Below are positions 28,774 to 39,896 of a stretch of 64,000 bases of DNA, in pieces (the stretch's first letter is position 1; each line of letters starts with the position of its first letter). Made by a program: the position numbers and the translations under genes. This DNA comes from Sycon ciliatum. Lineage: Eukaryota; Porifera; Calcarea; Leucosolenida; Sycettidae. Location: NCBI RefSeq assembly GCF_964019385.1, contig NC_088654.1:2806550-2870549 (forward strand), written 5' to 3'. Below the pieces are notes generated by a model that was not told where the DNA came from, ran no database searches, and saw only the letters and a list, made by a program, of their open reading frames with translations.

Positions 28774-29214
28774 GGGCCCGGTCACACATGCACTCGAAAG
28801 TAGCGTATACGCTGAAGCGAGGTCGCAGGAGCGAAAAATGGCATGGCAACGGCGAAAAGCGGAACTTCCGCTTCAGCGGAAACTCCAATCCGCTTCCTCC
28901 AAATTTTTCGAAGCGAGACTGTCGCTTCTGCGGATTCGCTTCAGCGGAAAACACCACGGTCTGCTGGATATGGACTTGCTACGAGAAATGTGTATGCGTA
29001 TGATGTCCATGCAACAAAAATGCGTGCAAGATAGTCATTGACCTCGTCTATTCTCCGTACCGTATGCACCACAGTCTCATTTTCCGCCAAAGTAGGAGTT
29101 GTGCCCTGTTTGTATGTGTGACCATACACACATGGTTTCGCTGGAGCGACACCAGGCTCGCTGCCGCCGAACCTCGTCGCCGAAGCGAATCCCAGTGCAT
29201 GTGTGACCGGGCCC
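28774..29214. mobile_element. Harbinger-type MITE, copy 1
   Basis: Perfect 19-bp terminal repeats GGGCCCGGTCACACATGCA, flanked by TTA (28,771-28,773) and TAA (29,215-29,217). Three-base TWA duplications are the signature of PIF/Harbinger elements. The related unoccupied sequence near 24,285 reads CTCGGTCTTTTACTCGG. 441 bp, non-coding. Confidence 0.82.
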
Positions 29215-29217
29215 TAA

Positions 29218-29669
29218 GGGCCCGGTCACACATGCACTCGAAAGTAGCGTATACGCTGAAGCGAGGTCGCAGGAGCGAAAAATGGCATGGCAACGGCGAA
29301 AAGCGGAACTTCCGCTTCAGCGGAAACTCCAATCCGCTTCCGCCAAAATTTTCGAAGCGAGACTGTCGCTTCTGCGGATTCGCTTCAGCGGAAAACACCA
29401 CGGTCTGCTGTATATGGACTTGCTACGAGAAATTTGTATGCGTATGATGTCCATGCAACAAAAATGCGTGCAAGATGGTCATTGATCTCGTCTATTCTCC
29501 GTACCGTATGCACCACAGTCCACTTTATTCTCATTTTCCGCCAAAGTAGGAGTTGTGCCCTGTTTGCATGTGTGACCATACACACGTGGTTTCGCTGGAG
29601 CGACACCAGGCTCGCTGCCGCCGAACCTTCTCGCCGAAGCGAAACCCCAATGCATGTGTGACCGGGCCC
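29218..29669. mobile_element. Harbinger-type MITE, copy 2
   Basis: Same family and terminal repeats as the neighbour, sharing the intervening TAA, with TTA at 29,670-29,672 on the right. The two copies are in the same orientation and differ by a few substitutions plus an 11-bp insertion. They look like a tandem insertion or a local duplication. Confidence 0.82.
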
Positions 29670-29867
29670 TTACTCGGCCTATATTTCCCATATAGACCTC
29701 GTCTTGGTCAATATCCTATACATACATGTCAAACAAGTAACGTAGTTGCGTGATGTCAGCAACGTACATGTATGAGCTTGAGTGAAAGTAGTACATGTAT
29801 ATGTTTTGCAGGGTCGCGGGCAACTGGCCATGACCACTCGTGCGCGCCTGCGTCACGGCCCGTGGGC

Positions 29868-30160
29868 ATTTCCCAAATCGGCCGTTCGAAACATTGGCCG
29901 AAAATAGTGGTTTTGGAGAAATCATCGATCTTTTAGCCGAATACGCAATTTTCGCACTGAATTCGCCGAAAATTGATGTTTTAGTGCCTCAATAGGATGC
30001 AAATACAACTTCTGTAGCCATTATCTGCGAAAGGTGGCTGCGAATTTAGAGCCGAATTTCCACCTTTTACAGAAATTTTCAGCCGATTCTGGCGATTTTT
30101 TCAGCCGATCGAAAAGCCGAATAGGCCAAAATAAATGGCCGATTTGGGAAAGGCCTATTG
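29868..30160. mobile_element. MITE with TTTCCCAAATCGGCC termini
   Basis: Terminal inverted repeats GGCATTTCCCAAATCGGCC and GGCCGATTTGGGAAAGGCC surround AT-rich sequence dotted with GCCGAAA motifs. It is duplicated at about 44,268-44,560. Half-copies start near 42,928 and 50,952. Family unknown, no clear target duplication. Confidence 0.6.
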
Positions 30161-30351
30161 GCAAGGTGTTCGTCTGAGGGTCATATCAATGTACATGTAT
30201 CAATGTAACATCTGCATGATTCAGCTCGGGCTATATATGCGCTACGGAAGGCCAGGATCCTAGGAGCAATTCGCATGCCTGGCTTTTGTAAAAAAATAAT
30301 AATAATAACCGCACCATGATCGGAAAAATTTTAGGGGGTTCGTTCGAACCC

Positions 30352-30388
30352 CTCGAACCCCCCCCCCCCTGCATCCGCCCCTGCACTG
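30352..30388 (-). repeat. Possible hAT-type terminus
   Basis: On the minus strand CAGGGGCGGATGCAGGGGGGG is followed by GGTTCGAGGGG, resembling hAT-like termini that begin CAGGGGCGG. The partner end was not found. The duplicate at about 44,750-44,785 reads GGATCCG. Confidence 0.3.
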
Positions 30389-30391
30389 TAT

Positions 30392-30765
30392 CTATAAATT
30401 CTCCATCCCACACTTCTGACACGGAATGACAAGTACACTACCCAGGCCGTACCTCTTCTCTTCAACACAATCAATGAGCGCCAGAGGTTTACCACATCCA
30501 GGATTCTGGCACGCAGACAATCCCACAGCCAAATACCCGAGATGAACGATTCGTCGACCGTGAAGAGGGGCACTGAACGACCTCTTCGCGGGAGTTGAAT
30601 CCAGTGGCGTTGGTGGTGGAGATCGCCCTTTCCATTTTTCAGGAGCTCGATCGATCGTTTGAGCTTGCGAAGCGTCCCCCTCCTCGGCTTCTTGAATCGT
30701 CCAGTACGCAGAATGCAAGGTTGCGTCGTGGGTGACGGATTACTCTCCCGCATCTTCATCTCCAT
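30392..30765 (-). pseudogene. Mutator-like transposase N-terminal remnant
   Basis: The minus frame has GRRIVHLGYLAVGLSACQNP followed by CGKPLALIDCVEEKRYGLGS, then VLVIPCQKCGMENL. A zinc-ribbon-like pair of C-x2-C motifs around 'E-x-RYGLGS-x-L' resembles the N-terminal region of metazoan Mutator-like transposases (family memory, moderate certainty). No DDE region follows. The duplicate at 44,790-45,025 has lost about 140 bp including the first Cys pair. Confidence 0.4.
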
Positions 30766-31202
30766 GACACATCAGCAGGAGAACCAAGCTATCCAAAAAC
30801 CGCCAATGTCAAAACAAATCCGCCAGTAGTAGTGGCTGAGCTTCTTCCTCAAATCTTGTCTCGACCCGAGCACGCGCTGCGAGGTCATGGGCAAACTACT
30901 TACTCGATTGTGCATGATCGCGTCCCATTTTTCCACTCCGAAAGGCATTATTTTTCAGAAAAAAATTCGGAAATCCAAAATGGCGCTAACCGTCGCGAAC
31001 CCCCGTAATAGCAAACCCTTTAGAGATCTGCCCTGTAATGTATTCTTTCTTGGCACTTCTCAAATCTCACTTGATTGGAATTTCCCATTTGCTTGGAGCT
31101 CCGTTCACAAGGCCATAGCAGGAAATTCCTCTTACTAAAAGCTAAACTAAATCTTGAAGCTCAAATCAATTGTCACCATCAGAAACACACAGGATATCTT
31201 AC

Positions 31203-31376
31203 CGCATTTGCCCATCACAGTCACCGTGCCAAAAATGTCGCAAGTCGCGTTAGGTGTTTGTGTGGCTGTATAGCCATCGTTACAAACTCCCCTCAGTTCA
31301 TTGTTTCCAAATGCGGAATTGAATGTATCTCCTTTAAAAATTCCGTTTGGTAAACTTGGTTTTTGACATATCTTGG
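31203..31376 (-). CDS. Sushi (CCP) domain exon, phase 1-1
   Basis: 174 bp between acceptor TTGCTGGTAG and donor TGCG|GTAAGA, both phase 1, coding 58 residues. It shows ICQKPSLPNGIFKGDTFNS, then ELRGVCNDGYTATQTP, then NATCDIFGTVTVMGKC. Four Cys and the G-Y pattern of a complement-control module are present, although the conserved Trp is lacking. The product would be part of a secreted or membrane protein. It is duplicated at 45,476-45,655 by the segmental duplication. Flanked by MITEs in what must be introns. Confidence 0.75.
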
Positions 31377-31484
31377 CTACCAGCAACACAGTTCAGAGGC
31401 AACATATAGAAAATATGTTGGTGGGTTGTTTGGTTGGTTTATATGCTACTTCCCAGTACAATTCAAAACCTGCGCTCAGAACTA

Positions 31485-32077
31485 CAGGTCCACTCTCCAT
31501 ATAACGTATTCTCTGAGACCACGCAAAAATTATGTTATATCGAGAGTTATGTTATGTAGAAAACCATGTGTAAAATACAATATGTACCGCAAAATGAAGG
31601 GTTTTACAAGGCGGGTTCAACCGTGCAAACATATACACACTGTACCACCATCGACATCAGATACCATCAATGCCGCAGAATACATGCACAATAGGACTAA
31701 ACTGGCTAGCTACGGCTACAACTTGATTGTACCGCGCACTTGAATTTATGTTGTATCGAGAGTGCGCCCTTTGGAGACCGCGCCGTAGCGTGTGTTATGT
31801 CGAGGTTTACGTTATGTCTGACTAAACTGGCCTAAATTGGCTAGCTACATCTACCACTTGATCGTACCGTGCACGCGAAATTATGTTGTATCGAGAGTGC
31901 GCACGTTGGGGACCGCGCCGCAGCGTGTGTTATGTCGAGGTTTATGTTATGTAGGATTATGTTGTGTAGAACAAAATTTGTATGGGAGTGATGCTGTTTC
32001 GGTGCGGGATTCGATTTTTTTTACGTACTAGCGAGGTTTATGTACAAGTGAGAGTTGTTATATCGAGAGCAGACCTG
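31485..32077. mobile_element. TA-flanked Tc1/mariner-type MITE
   Basis: Termini CAGGTCCACTCTCCATATAAC and, inverted, CAGGTCTGCTCTCGATATAAC. TA flanks it at 31,483-31,484 and 32,078-32,079. The duplicate locus at about 45,764 keeps the empty site GAACTACTTG with a single TA. Internal sub-repeats of TTATGTTGTATCGAGAGTGCGC occur. 593 bp; a plus frame at 31,363-31,743 is incidental. Confidence 0.85.
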
Positions 32078-32176
32078 TACTTGAAAGTACAGCCACTTTT
32101 GCAAACAATGGGGTTGATGGGAGAAAGGTGTGCGATACACAACATCCCTGTGTCTTAGTACGGAGGCTTTACCCAA

Positions 32177-32260
32177 CTACAGCAGGTAGCTATAGTGAGG
32201 TGGTCCAAGACCATGATTGAGAAATAGAGGGTACCAGGTTCAAGTCCTGCTTGGAAGCAG
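32177..32260 (+). repeat. tRNA-like SINE head
   Basis: TAGCTATAGTGAGGTGGTCC (box A-like) and GGTACCAGGTTCAAGTCCTGC (box B) lie 45 bp apart, as in a tRNA. Copies at 45,867-45,950 and, truncated, at 3713-3752. The arms do not fold as a standard tRNA, so a SINE promoter is the better reading. Confidence 0.55.
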
Positions 32261-32298
32261 AAGGGCTTTTTCCAGCCGTGCTGCGACCCAGACTTAAT

Positions 32299-32633
32299 AG
32301 GGCTTGAAAGTGCTACGTCACAGCATAGGAACAATTTCAAAAATTCAAAAACTGGATCCACTTGGATCCAGTTTTGTATGGAGCCAAGCACATTTCAAGC
32401 GGTCTTACCCACAGCATGGTGATGTAGCTAGTGAAACTGACTGATTTGGCTAGTGCGGGCGGGGTTACAACTGGTGGCGAAATAAAAGTCACACCTGCAT
32501 GCGACATGAGTGGGTTGCTATGCACCCATATACTTAGGCAATAGCAAAGTCACACCTTAGTGGATCCAAAAATAGAGATCTGATGTCAACTTACTACTCC
32601 CTGGCCGTTTTGACGTCATCAATTTCAAGCCCT
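32299..32633. mobile_element. AT-flanked MITE, AGGGCTTGAAA termini
   Basis: Inverted termini AGGGCTTGAAA / TTTCAAGCCCT with AT at both sides (32,297-32,298 and 32,634-32,635). The duplicate locus near 45,980 keeps GACTTAATTGGGAAC, the empty site. Superfamily uncertain. 335 bp, with an internal hairpin AACTGGATCCACTTGGATCCAGTT. Confidence 0.8.
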
Positions 32634-34087
32634 ATTGGGAACTTGTTGCCTGGAATGAGGGAAGCAGTGATGCAGTGCATTGGATTTTCGTCATGGAAAG
32701 TTGCATGATTCAGGCAAACGGTTCACTTTGCTCAGGAACACTGACCTCGTATTAATATTGCTGCCTCGCTAAAAACTGACGGAGACGTTGTGAAGGTTTA
32801 TCAACTGATCAAGGAAATGTTTTCAAAACTGAATAACGAAAAAGCACCACTTTATCTCCATGGATATCTGTGTATTTCCAAGTGAAACGTGCCATGCATG
32901 TGTAATGCACATTTTTTCCCCTTGCTCGACTGGGCAAACCTTGTTCACACCTAAACACCTAATCACTCTAAAACCGTATTTGCTAATCTATCATACCCCA
33001 GATGTATTTGTTTTACAATTTTACATTGAGTGAAATTACGAGACAAGCGGGATAGTTTCTCAACATCAAATGCTAGATCAAGATATAGCAGCATTGTGCA
33101 CAGCACAGCCCTGAATGGAGTGAATGCCCCATCGGCCTCTTGGTGTGTCAAGTGGCTGTTTTGCGGCGGAAGATGCTGACAGAAGGCGCAAGCAACATCA
33201 ATGTACGTGTTAAACAGGTATGGCGGCCTGGTGTGGCTGTGTGCAACGAGCTGGCAGGACAGTGATTGCCTCAAGGGCATTTGGGTCTGCTGCTTAGGGG
33301 CTGCTGCGTTGGCTTCTTTGTTCTTTCCCTGTCACGTCACTGTGGGACAAGCAGCGGAAGTATATTTTGTTTTTTGTGGCACATGCAATAACTAAGTGTG
33401 CGTTCTTAAAACCTCTCGGAAAAGCTGGAGACTTCTACGAAAAGTTCGCTGTTCTTATATTCTCTCCGACTTTTAGGAGGCTCTCCAAAGCTCTACAAGC
33501 TCTCCAAACTTCAGAGGTGGTTGAAACTTGGAGATTCCTGCGGTTTGGGATCAGTGTATGCGAACTACGGCTAAAAGCCACGCGTTCATCATGAGTGTAC
33601 ACATTTCCCTTTTCGCATACGCACATACATTCATCACTCAAGATCGCGGCCCCTTTGGCGCTTCACTTTGCTTGACATGTGCAAAATATCTCCGAATTCT
33701 TCGAGACCCATTCTTGAGTAATCCCAGTTTCTTCGACTTCTCTTTTCTTCTTCTTCTAGAAGCTAGAGAATATAAGAACGCACCCTAACTTTTCTGGTGT
33801 TAGACTGACGGCTGTTTTTTGCCCCCCCCCCTCTTTCACACGTGCTACCTGTTCCTGTCCCAGCCATGAGCGCGTGTCGTTATCACCTGACCTTTTTATC
33901 ACTTTTTATCACTTTTGTCACTAGGGTATGCCACGTTTCTTTGCCGAATGAGCGCAATTGCGTAGCCGTGTAAAGATCAGTCTACTCCTATTATGCTTTC
34001 ATTCAACATCATGCCTCCACTCATGAGCTCAGGAGGAGCGAAACAGCTGTCTAGAGGGTCATTGTTAATATCAATTTATACACCGGA
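32634..34087. other. Duplicated intronic DNA, no gene recognised
   Basis: Short frames here recur in the duplicate (46,312-47,346) but are not conserved in a coding manner and match nothing I recognise. It contains tandem AAAGCTCTCCAAGCTCTCC motifs near 33,480-33,520 and a C-run at 33,821-33,830. Confidence 0.5.
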
Positions 34088-35119
34088 ATTGTCCTCACTG
34101 TGGTGATGGTGATATGAGTGCAGAGTTTGGATCGGCCAAGAGCGCAATGTGGTGGTGTGGTGTATCGAATTCCATAATGGCCGGGTCGTCGCTACTTCTT
34201 CTCAGTTTACATACTGGTGTTTTATGTACTCAAAGGGTGACACCATGTAATGAGAACCGTAAATAAACAATGGAGACAACAGCAGAATTTTCGCCCGATC
34301 ATGCGATGACAGTTCTGTATGGTGTTGAGTAAGTTGACGGAGAAAATGCCCCAGGGGCGTCTTGCGTACTTGCAGTACTTTGTTGGAGCGCAAAAGTCTG
34401 AACTGTCTCCCCGTTTGTTTCAGTATGCTACATTGCTGTATCTCAGAGTGCTAGAATCTGTTGCGTAAGTATCGATGATGCCCGCAGTACACTAATGGCA
34501 TGTAGGAGTGTCATTTTGCACCATGTGTAAGCACTTAGCCCCTCTTAGCCCGTCTTGTATCTCCAAGCGCGGGATCACAATTCTTCGCTTCATTCTATCT
34601 ATAAATATGTGAGTTCAAATTAATGCTAGCCATTATTTATTCTCAACCTCCACTGATCAGACCTTAGTGATCCAAACAACGCTGCCTGGAGGTAATTATA
34701 TCTGTCAGCATATACAACTTGGAGTCATGTTGCTGATGTCATTGTCGGCCAGAGAGCGCATATGGAGGAGGTGGAATTGCTTCATCAATGTTCATACTAG
34801 CGTTTAAACTGATTATACACTCCTCAGTGCGAAGTCGTGTTTGAATGGACGGTCATACCGAAAGCCGATTTTCAACGCTGTTTCGACCACTAAGGTCTCA
34901 TCAGTGAATATGATTTAGCTCTATCCACACCGAGGCGGATGGTTAGAAATGGAATGGCGATGTGGTCTATTTGAAGCACGTCCGATTGTAATTTGTATTT
35001 TTTCACAAACAATGAAATTAACACACATGCACCCAAATCAGTCAGTTGCTGGGAACAAGCTCACGGGATACTGTTGTAACACTGATTTTGCAATCTGAAA
35101 ACCACACAAGAAATCTTAC
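34088..35119. other. Intergenic or intronic DNA, nothing recognised
   Basis: AT-moderate unique sequence after the duplication end. No ORF, repeat family or RNA gene could be supported. Confidence 0.5.
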
Positions 35120-35293
35120 CGCATGTGGCTAGTGGGGTAGTAGTGGAAGGTGCTGTGATGCAAGTCACCTTCGGGTTACCGTGAACCTCATATCCCTGTT
35201 TACATGTCAAAGTCAGCGTATTCAGAAATTCTTGTGGGGAGAATACACCGTTGCTGTAAGACCCATAAGCTGGATCTGTAGGCCGTCGACAAA
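35120..35293 (-). CDS. Sushi (CCP) domain exon, phase 1-1
   Basis: Acceptor CTCTGTTGTTAG and donor TGCG|GTAAGA enclose 174 bp (58 residues) in phase 1-1. It begins FVCRRPTDPAYGSYSNGVFS, continues TLTLTCKQGYEVHGNPKVTC and ends LATC. The four Cys and the TLTC-x-x-GY core are typical of sushi modules. Same strand and same donor sequence as the other sushi exons here, consistent with one modular extracellular protein. Confidence 0.75.
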
Positions 35294-35599
35294 CTAACAA
35301 CAGAGATCAAAGGGCAAAAAGAGGCTTGATGAGTGTTTCTAGTATTTCATGTTTGTTCTGTTTATGTTGGGTCGGGTATTGTTTGTTCTGGTTATGTTGG
35401 GTCGGGTATTGGTGCTTCCATGTACAGATAAGAATACTGCGTGATAGTGTGAATGTATCATGCCAAAAGGTACTTTTCTTGGCATCATGTCAAAAACTCG
35501 CCAGGAGTAAGAAGCAAGTTTTGAAGCTCTCAGTGTCGTGACTACTCCCCCCCCCCCCTCGAGGCATATATCAATTGATATTCTGACTAATATTTACCT

Positions 35600-36238
35600 G
35601 CCTATCATGGATAACTCCGCACCGCCAGGCAGCTCAAAGCGTCAGCCTCCAGAGCCACTGTGGAGGCTGAAATGTGCAATTTGTGGAGGCTGAAGGTCGA
35701 TACTGTGATGTTTGTCGACGGCCTCACAGGCCAGAAAATTGAGGAAAATGCGGACACCCTCATAAACCAGGGGTAAGATGACGTCGCCTCCGAGCAGATT
35801 ACTGGGTCAACTTGCAAGGCAAATTTTTTTAGCCAGACCTCTAACAAAACCATTGTTGAACTTCGTCTCTTTCTTGGCAAATCTCGCATTGCTGTCCGCC
35901 ATTGTTTCATTTCCTTACTGCAACTGCACATCTTGGACATCCCGATTTGGATCTCCGATGCCGCCGTCATTCATGCACTCACGAAACACGGTACGGTAGA
36001 AGGCACTATTTGCCACGGCCGTACCCGCACAAAGTCGGGTGCATTTGTCGGAACAGGCGTATGCTTCATAACTGTTTGCCTGAACAACGGATGTATGCAG
36101 GTGCCAACATTCGTGCAGACAACCGAAGGCAATACCTTCCACGTGAAGCACGAGGAACAGGCACCAACTTGCCGCTTATGCACTCAGAAAATCACCTCGC
36201 CAGCACTTGCCCTAACCTTTAAAAGAGTCAGTGAATAA
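35600..36238 (+). pseudogene. LINE-type zinc-knuckle ORF1 remnant
   Basis: The plus strand carries VDTVMFVDGLTGQKIEEN near 35,700, then LGKSRIAVRHCFISLLQL (about 35,872-35,930). DIPIWISDAAVIHALTKHGT (from 35,937), NTFHVKHEEQAPTCRLC (to 36,180) and SENHLASTC follow, the last in the next frame. C-x2-C-x4-H-x4-C is a CCHC knuckle interrupted by a one-base deletion. The pattern (RRM-like fold then a knuckle) resembles ORF1/gag-like proteins of invertebrate LINEs. Several frameshifts make it non-functional. The exact family is uncertain. Confidence 0.5.
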
Positions 36239-37876
36239 GGCCCACCTAGGGACAGTAGGAGGCAACTTTTAGCGAAATCGGAAATTTGGCCATGTCGGGT
36301 GGTATTGGGCCGTTGCCGCCAAGTTATAATTGGCGCTTTAATATATTCGCACTTGATTTTTCGGTGCTCTGCCTATGTCATACGGCATGGAACCACCGAT
36401 TCACCCTTCGAACATAACCAGTGACCATTGCATCCGACAACGTGGCAGCACAAACCATGACAGAAGTTGCGATTGGTTCGTTTGAGTCTTTTAAACTGGA
36501 GCTGCCACCAACGAATACCAGCAAATCGCTGACGAAGAAACTGCATGTCGAAATCTCCAAAAAATGAGACCAATCCGGTGGACACACTCTGAAGCTCACA
36601 GAGGACCGGGCAAAGTATCTACTCAAAATAAAGCACCAAGTCTTGAGTGAAACTCTCGTGCAAAGGACTTTCAGGAAACTAGCCTAAAAGACTGGTGCAA
36701 GGCATTAAGACTTAAGTCCAGTATGCACAGGTGCTACAAAAAGCGGATGCTATCACTGTGCTGCATTTACAAGCACCGGCGGCTCACTTGGGTGAGGATC
36801 AGCAAATACGACAAGTGCAAGAGGCGACTTGAAAAAGGACACCGCTGATGTGGCGTTGCCTTTTTGTCTCAAACAAAGGCATTATTTTTACAGGCACGCA
36901 CAGCCTTTGAGAGAGATCCGAGATGGGGAGAAGTTGAACAAGAAACGTGCAGCAGCTGTGCAGATCGAACGTTTGAGCTGTTCCTCCAGGAACGACAGTG
37001 GCGAAGAAGATAATGTAACTTGCTTGAATCTTCGGCTGAGTTGCTTCCTGACATGTAAATGATCATGCACATTTGTGTTTTCTTCCTGAGACAAGTGGGA
37101 AGATAAGCCCCAATTGTGTCTGGGCGGATCAAGTAGGTAACTTGGATTGGTGTGCGAACATAGATGGTATGGTCCTTGGATATTGGCCATGATTAAAACA
37201 TCGACAACTAAGTCGGCGAATAAGTTCCAATCAAGGATATACGGAGCAAACGGTTAAGCGAAATCCGAAATTTGGCAATGTCCGGTGATTTCGGTTATTA
37301 CATACATTGACTACGACACCTGCAGAGAGCATCCTGTTTCATCCTTTGAGGACCCATCAGCATAGGACAGAGAAAATCAAAATGAATGTAATGAACAAGT
37401 TATATTTGGTCAACTTAACCCTTTACGGGCAGCTAATTTTTGTATATGATTTCCATCACATTTGAAACGATGTCAATATGTCGCGACAAAGGCACATTTT
37501 GTATTCACAAGTTGCCTGGTACATGTACTACTTCTTGACCTTAGAAAAATTATGTTCACGAGCCACACACCTACGCTGCTTAATCGGCACCTACACACGG
37601 AAAACATGGAAATTGTACACATGCAGATCCTCAAAGTTCCGACGTGGGGATGATGCTGCCAAATGGGCCAAGCGCTGTGCCGCTGTGCAAGTCGTTGGTG
37701 ACTATTGCGAATATCAGTAGTTGTGCATTGTGAGACAAATATTGCATAGTAGGTATGCATTTCACCTTGTCTCGTATGGTGACTTATCACTCTCTTATTA
37801 TTGACCCCCACAGAAACTTGTGATCTCTAAGCGGTCAAATATCAGCATATATTGACCGCTTATATTGACCACTTAT
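36239..37876. other. No gene recognised
   Basis: Short frames only. AGCGAAATC(G/C)GAAATTTGGC occurs near 36,270 and 37,257, a small dispersed repeat. 37,300-37,390 resembles 38,955-39,045, the intron next to the lectin exon. TATTGACC-type repeats lie at 37,795-37,870. Confidence 0.5.
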
Positions 37877-37878
37877 TA

Positions 37879-38506
37879 GAGAGGTTTTGCATTCCGAATT
37901 TCGGAATGATTTTCGACTGTGCTTTTCCGAAAAAAGCGCGTTTCGAAAAACGGTATTTTCAGTGTTTTGCATTCCGAAAATCTGATTCGACTTCGTTTCC
38001 AAGGGTTGCCATGCAAAACAAAATGGAGAGCGTCGAAGGGGTTGAGCAGGATCAAATCCATGTGCGCAGGTCAAACTGAATTTGGGTGCGGTTCGAAGAC
38101 GAGGACGAACTGATGGTGGACCAAGTGATCCAACAGCTGAAGACAAGGTTGGCGAACTACTGTCTTGTACTGTTAGTAGGCTCCAGGGCAAAGGAAGATA
38201 GAGTGTGATGAAGTGTGAGAAGATTAGTCAACATGGCAAGATCAGCGAGTGCAGCAAAACCAGCAAAAATCAAAACTACATACGTGGAAATTTTTCAAAT
38301 AATCGAGAGCAGCAGAAAGCAAAATACAAACATGAAAAATACACTTTTTGTATTCAAATATGCACTCCCAAACATGAAAGAGCCGAAAATCTATTTTCGG
38401 AAAACCATGCACTTTCGCCACCACACTTCCGCAAGTTCGACTACTTTTTCGACTCCTGCCGCCACATTCCGAAAATAATTCCGAAATTCGGAATGCAAAA
38501 CCTCTC
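37879..38506. mobile_element. TA-flanked MITE with palindromic ends
   Basis: Termini GAGAGGTTTTGCATTCCGAA with TTTCGGAAT following, and the inverse at the right, flanked by TA (37,877-37,878 and 38,507-38,508). Subterminal GGAATGCAAAAC recurs inside. TA targeting suggests Tc1/mariner. 628 bp, no significant ORF. Confidence 0.8.
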
Positions 38507-38509
38507 TAT

Positions 38510-38680
38510 TATTGACCACTTAGCCCGAGGACTTAGAACTTTTTCCTCAACTTAGAAAAAAAATCAGAACTGAAAGAAGAAAAGTCTGAAGTCAAATGTT
38601 GGGATTCGAACCCAAACTATCAAATTCTCAGTCAAAGAACTTGGGGAACATACTACAAGAGACAACTGAAACTTCTGTTT
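38510..38680 (-). repeat. tRNA-derived SINE, second copy
   Basis: GACCACTTAG, GGACTTAGAA and a box B (GGGTTCGAATCCCAAC on the minus strand, about 38,597-38,613) occur in the same order as at 28,375-28,562. Strongly diverged. Confidence 0.5.
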
Positions 38681-39059
38681 ACAGAGAAGGTATGTCCAAT
38701 GTAAACGGCATATGTACATACTATGCACTATTACAATAGTATTCACTTCTTCCTATAAACAAAGCTAAAAACAGTTTAGGTATGCTATGTCATGATAAAT
38801 CTATTATTGCCCTCGTAATCGGTCAGTATATGAAATATATTGACCTCTTTAATCGTGCAATAATAGATACATAAATGGCTGTATCCCGCGAAATAATAGC
38901 GTGCACAAGCATCTTGCCAAATGTCGAACCCAGATCAGGTATTACCCCCCTAAGGGTGTCAAATGACTCTGAAATCTGCGGACGGCATGCTGTTTCGTCC
39001 TTTGTGGACCCATCGGCACAGCACAAAGAAACTCAAATAATATGTGCATGTCGACTTAC

Positions 39060-39356
39060 TCCTCTTCTCAACGCAGGCTACATTAAATTCGTCCATAGGG
39101 TCCAAAGCAACCATTGAATCAAGTCCATTAGAGGCAAACCGGTTTCCCAAAAGTAGAATACTACTCCAGAAATATAGTTGTCCTTCGGTATTTTTTAACT
39201 GGGTGGAAAGCTTCTTCATGCAGAGTTCCTCCCTGAAAGTAGGTAAACTGGCGCCTCTATCAGTGCAAAATATCTTGGCACTATCGTAAACCAGTGTATC
39301 CTTCGTGTGCATAAAAAGCACTCTGTTGGCATCACAAACATGATGATATTCAGCTG
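39060..39356 (-). CDS. C-type lectin-like domain exon, phase 1-1
   Basis: A 297-bp exon between acceptor TTTTGGTTTCGTAG and donor GGA|GTAAGT, both phase 1, encoding 99 residues. The start EYHHVCDANRVLFMHTKD, the DSAKIFCTDRGASLPTFREE segment and the end NVACVEKR match the layout of a C-type lectin-like fold: Cys, aromatic, A-x-x-x-C-x-x-x-G-A-x-L. No Ca/sugar-binding EPN or WND motif is visible, so carbohydrate binding cannot be claimed. The module would sit in the same extracellular protein as the sushi exons on either side. Confidence 0.65.
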
Positions 39357-39499
39357 CTACGAAACCAAAAAATGGAAGTGCACCCATAGGTCAGTTGCCA
39401 TGGGGAAAAACTTATACAAAGGGAAACATATTTGCATACGAAGAGACGAAGGGAGTTGTAAATCTGATGAGTCCTCTTGTACAATCATTTCTCAAATCT

Positions 39500-39640
39500 G
39501 AACTCGGATGGTGAGCCAATATAGTTATGATGAAGAAAGGAAAAGGACTGTATAAGATCGGGTTACGTTGGTGGACAGTTTGTCATAACTCGTAACATTC
39601 TGTCCTTTTCCTTTCTTCATCATTTCTCAAATCGGTTAAT
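39500..39640. repeat. Small inverted repeat
   Basis: GATGAAGAAAGGAAAAGGAC at about 39,530-39,549 and its complement at about 39,602-39,623 form arms around roughly 55 bp. The left flank (CTCGGATGGTGAGCCAATATAG) resembles the flank of the foldback element at 51.7 kb. Confidence 0.6.
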
Positions 39641-39896
39641 TTTAAGGTTGAAAATGAGACGAAGCACAACAATGTCAATTTACACAGCATATCGGTGGTA
39701 GAATGGTGTTGAAATGTACACAGGCTAAATAATGGTGTGAGTTGCTCCAAAGAGCGCAACAATTATAACAAACATGGCAATGTAAAACCCTCTAGCACCT
39801 GCGCAAGTATCTTTTTAAAACAGCTTTAGAGTATTCTTACATACTGCAATGATGCAGGCAGGGGAAACCATCACTTCTGTGCTTCATATAAATTAT

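Larger units (their letters stand above)
29728..34087. repeat. Segmental duplication, copy 1
   Basis: Collinear with 44,158-47,467 at high identity (roughly 95% by eye) over most of its length. It contains a MITE, a Mutator-like fragment, a sushi exon and a tRNA-like SINE. Relative to copy 2 it carries two extra MITEs (31,485-32,077 and 32,299-32,633) and about 140 bp near 30,500-30,640. A third partial copy flanks the ISL2EU element (57,112-57,140 and 63,799-64,000). Confidence 0.88.

Noticed and set aside
32963..33788. Small frames shared by both duplication copies, possible genes
   Set aside because: Conservation is explained by recent duplication; differences include frame-changing indels and no motif is recognisable.
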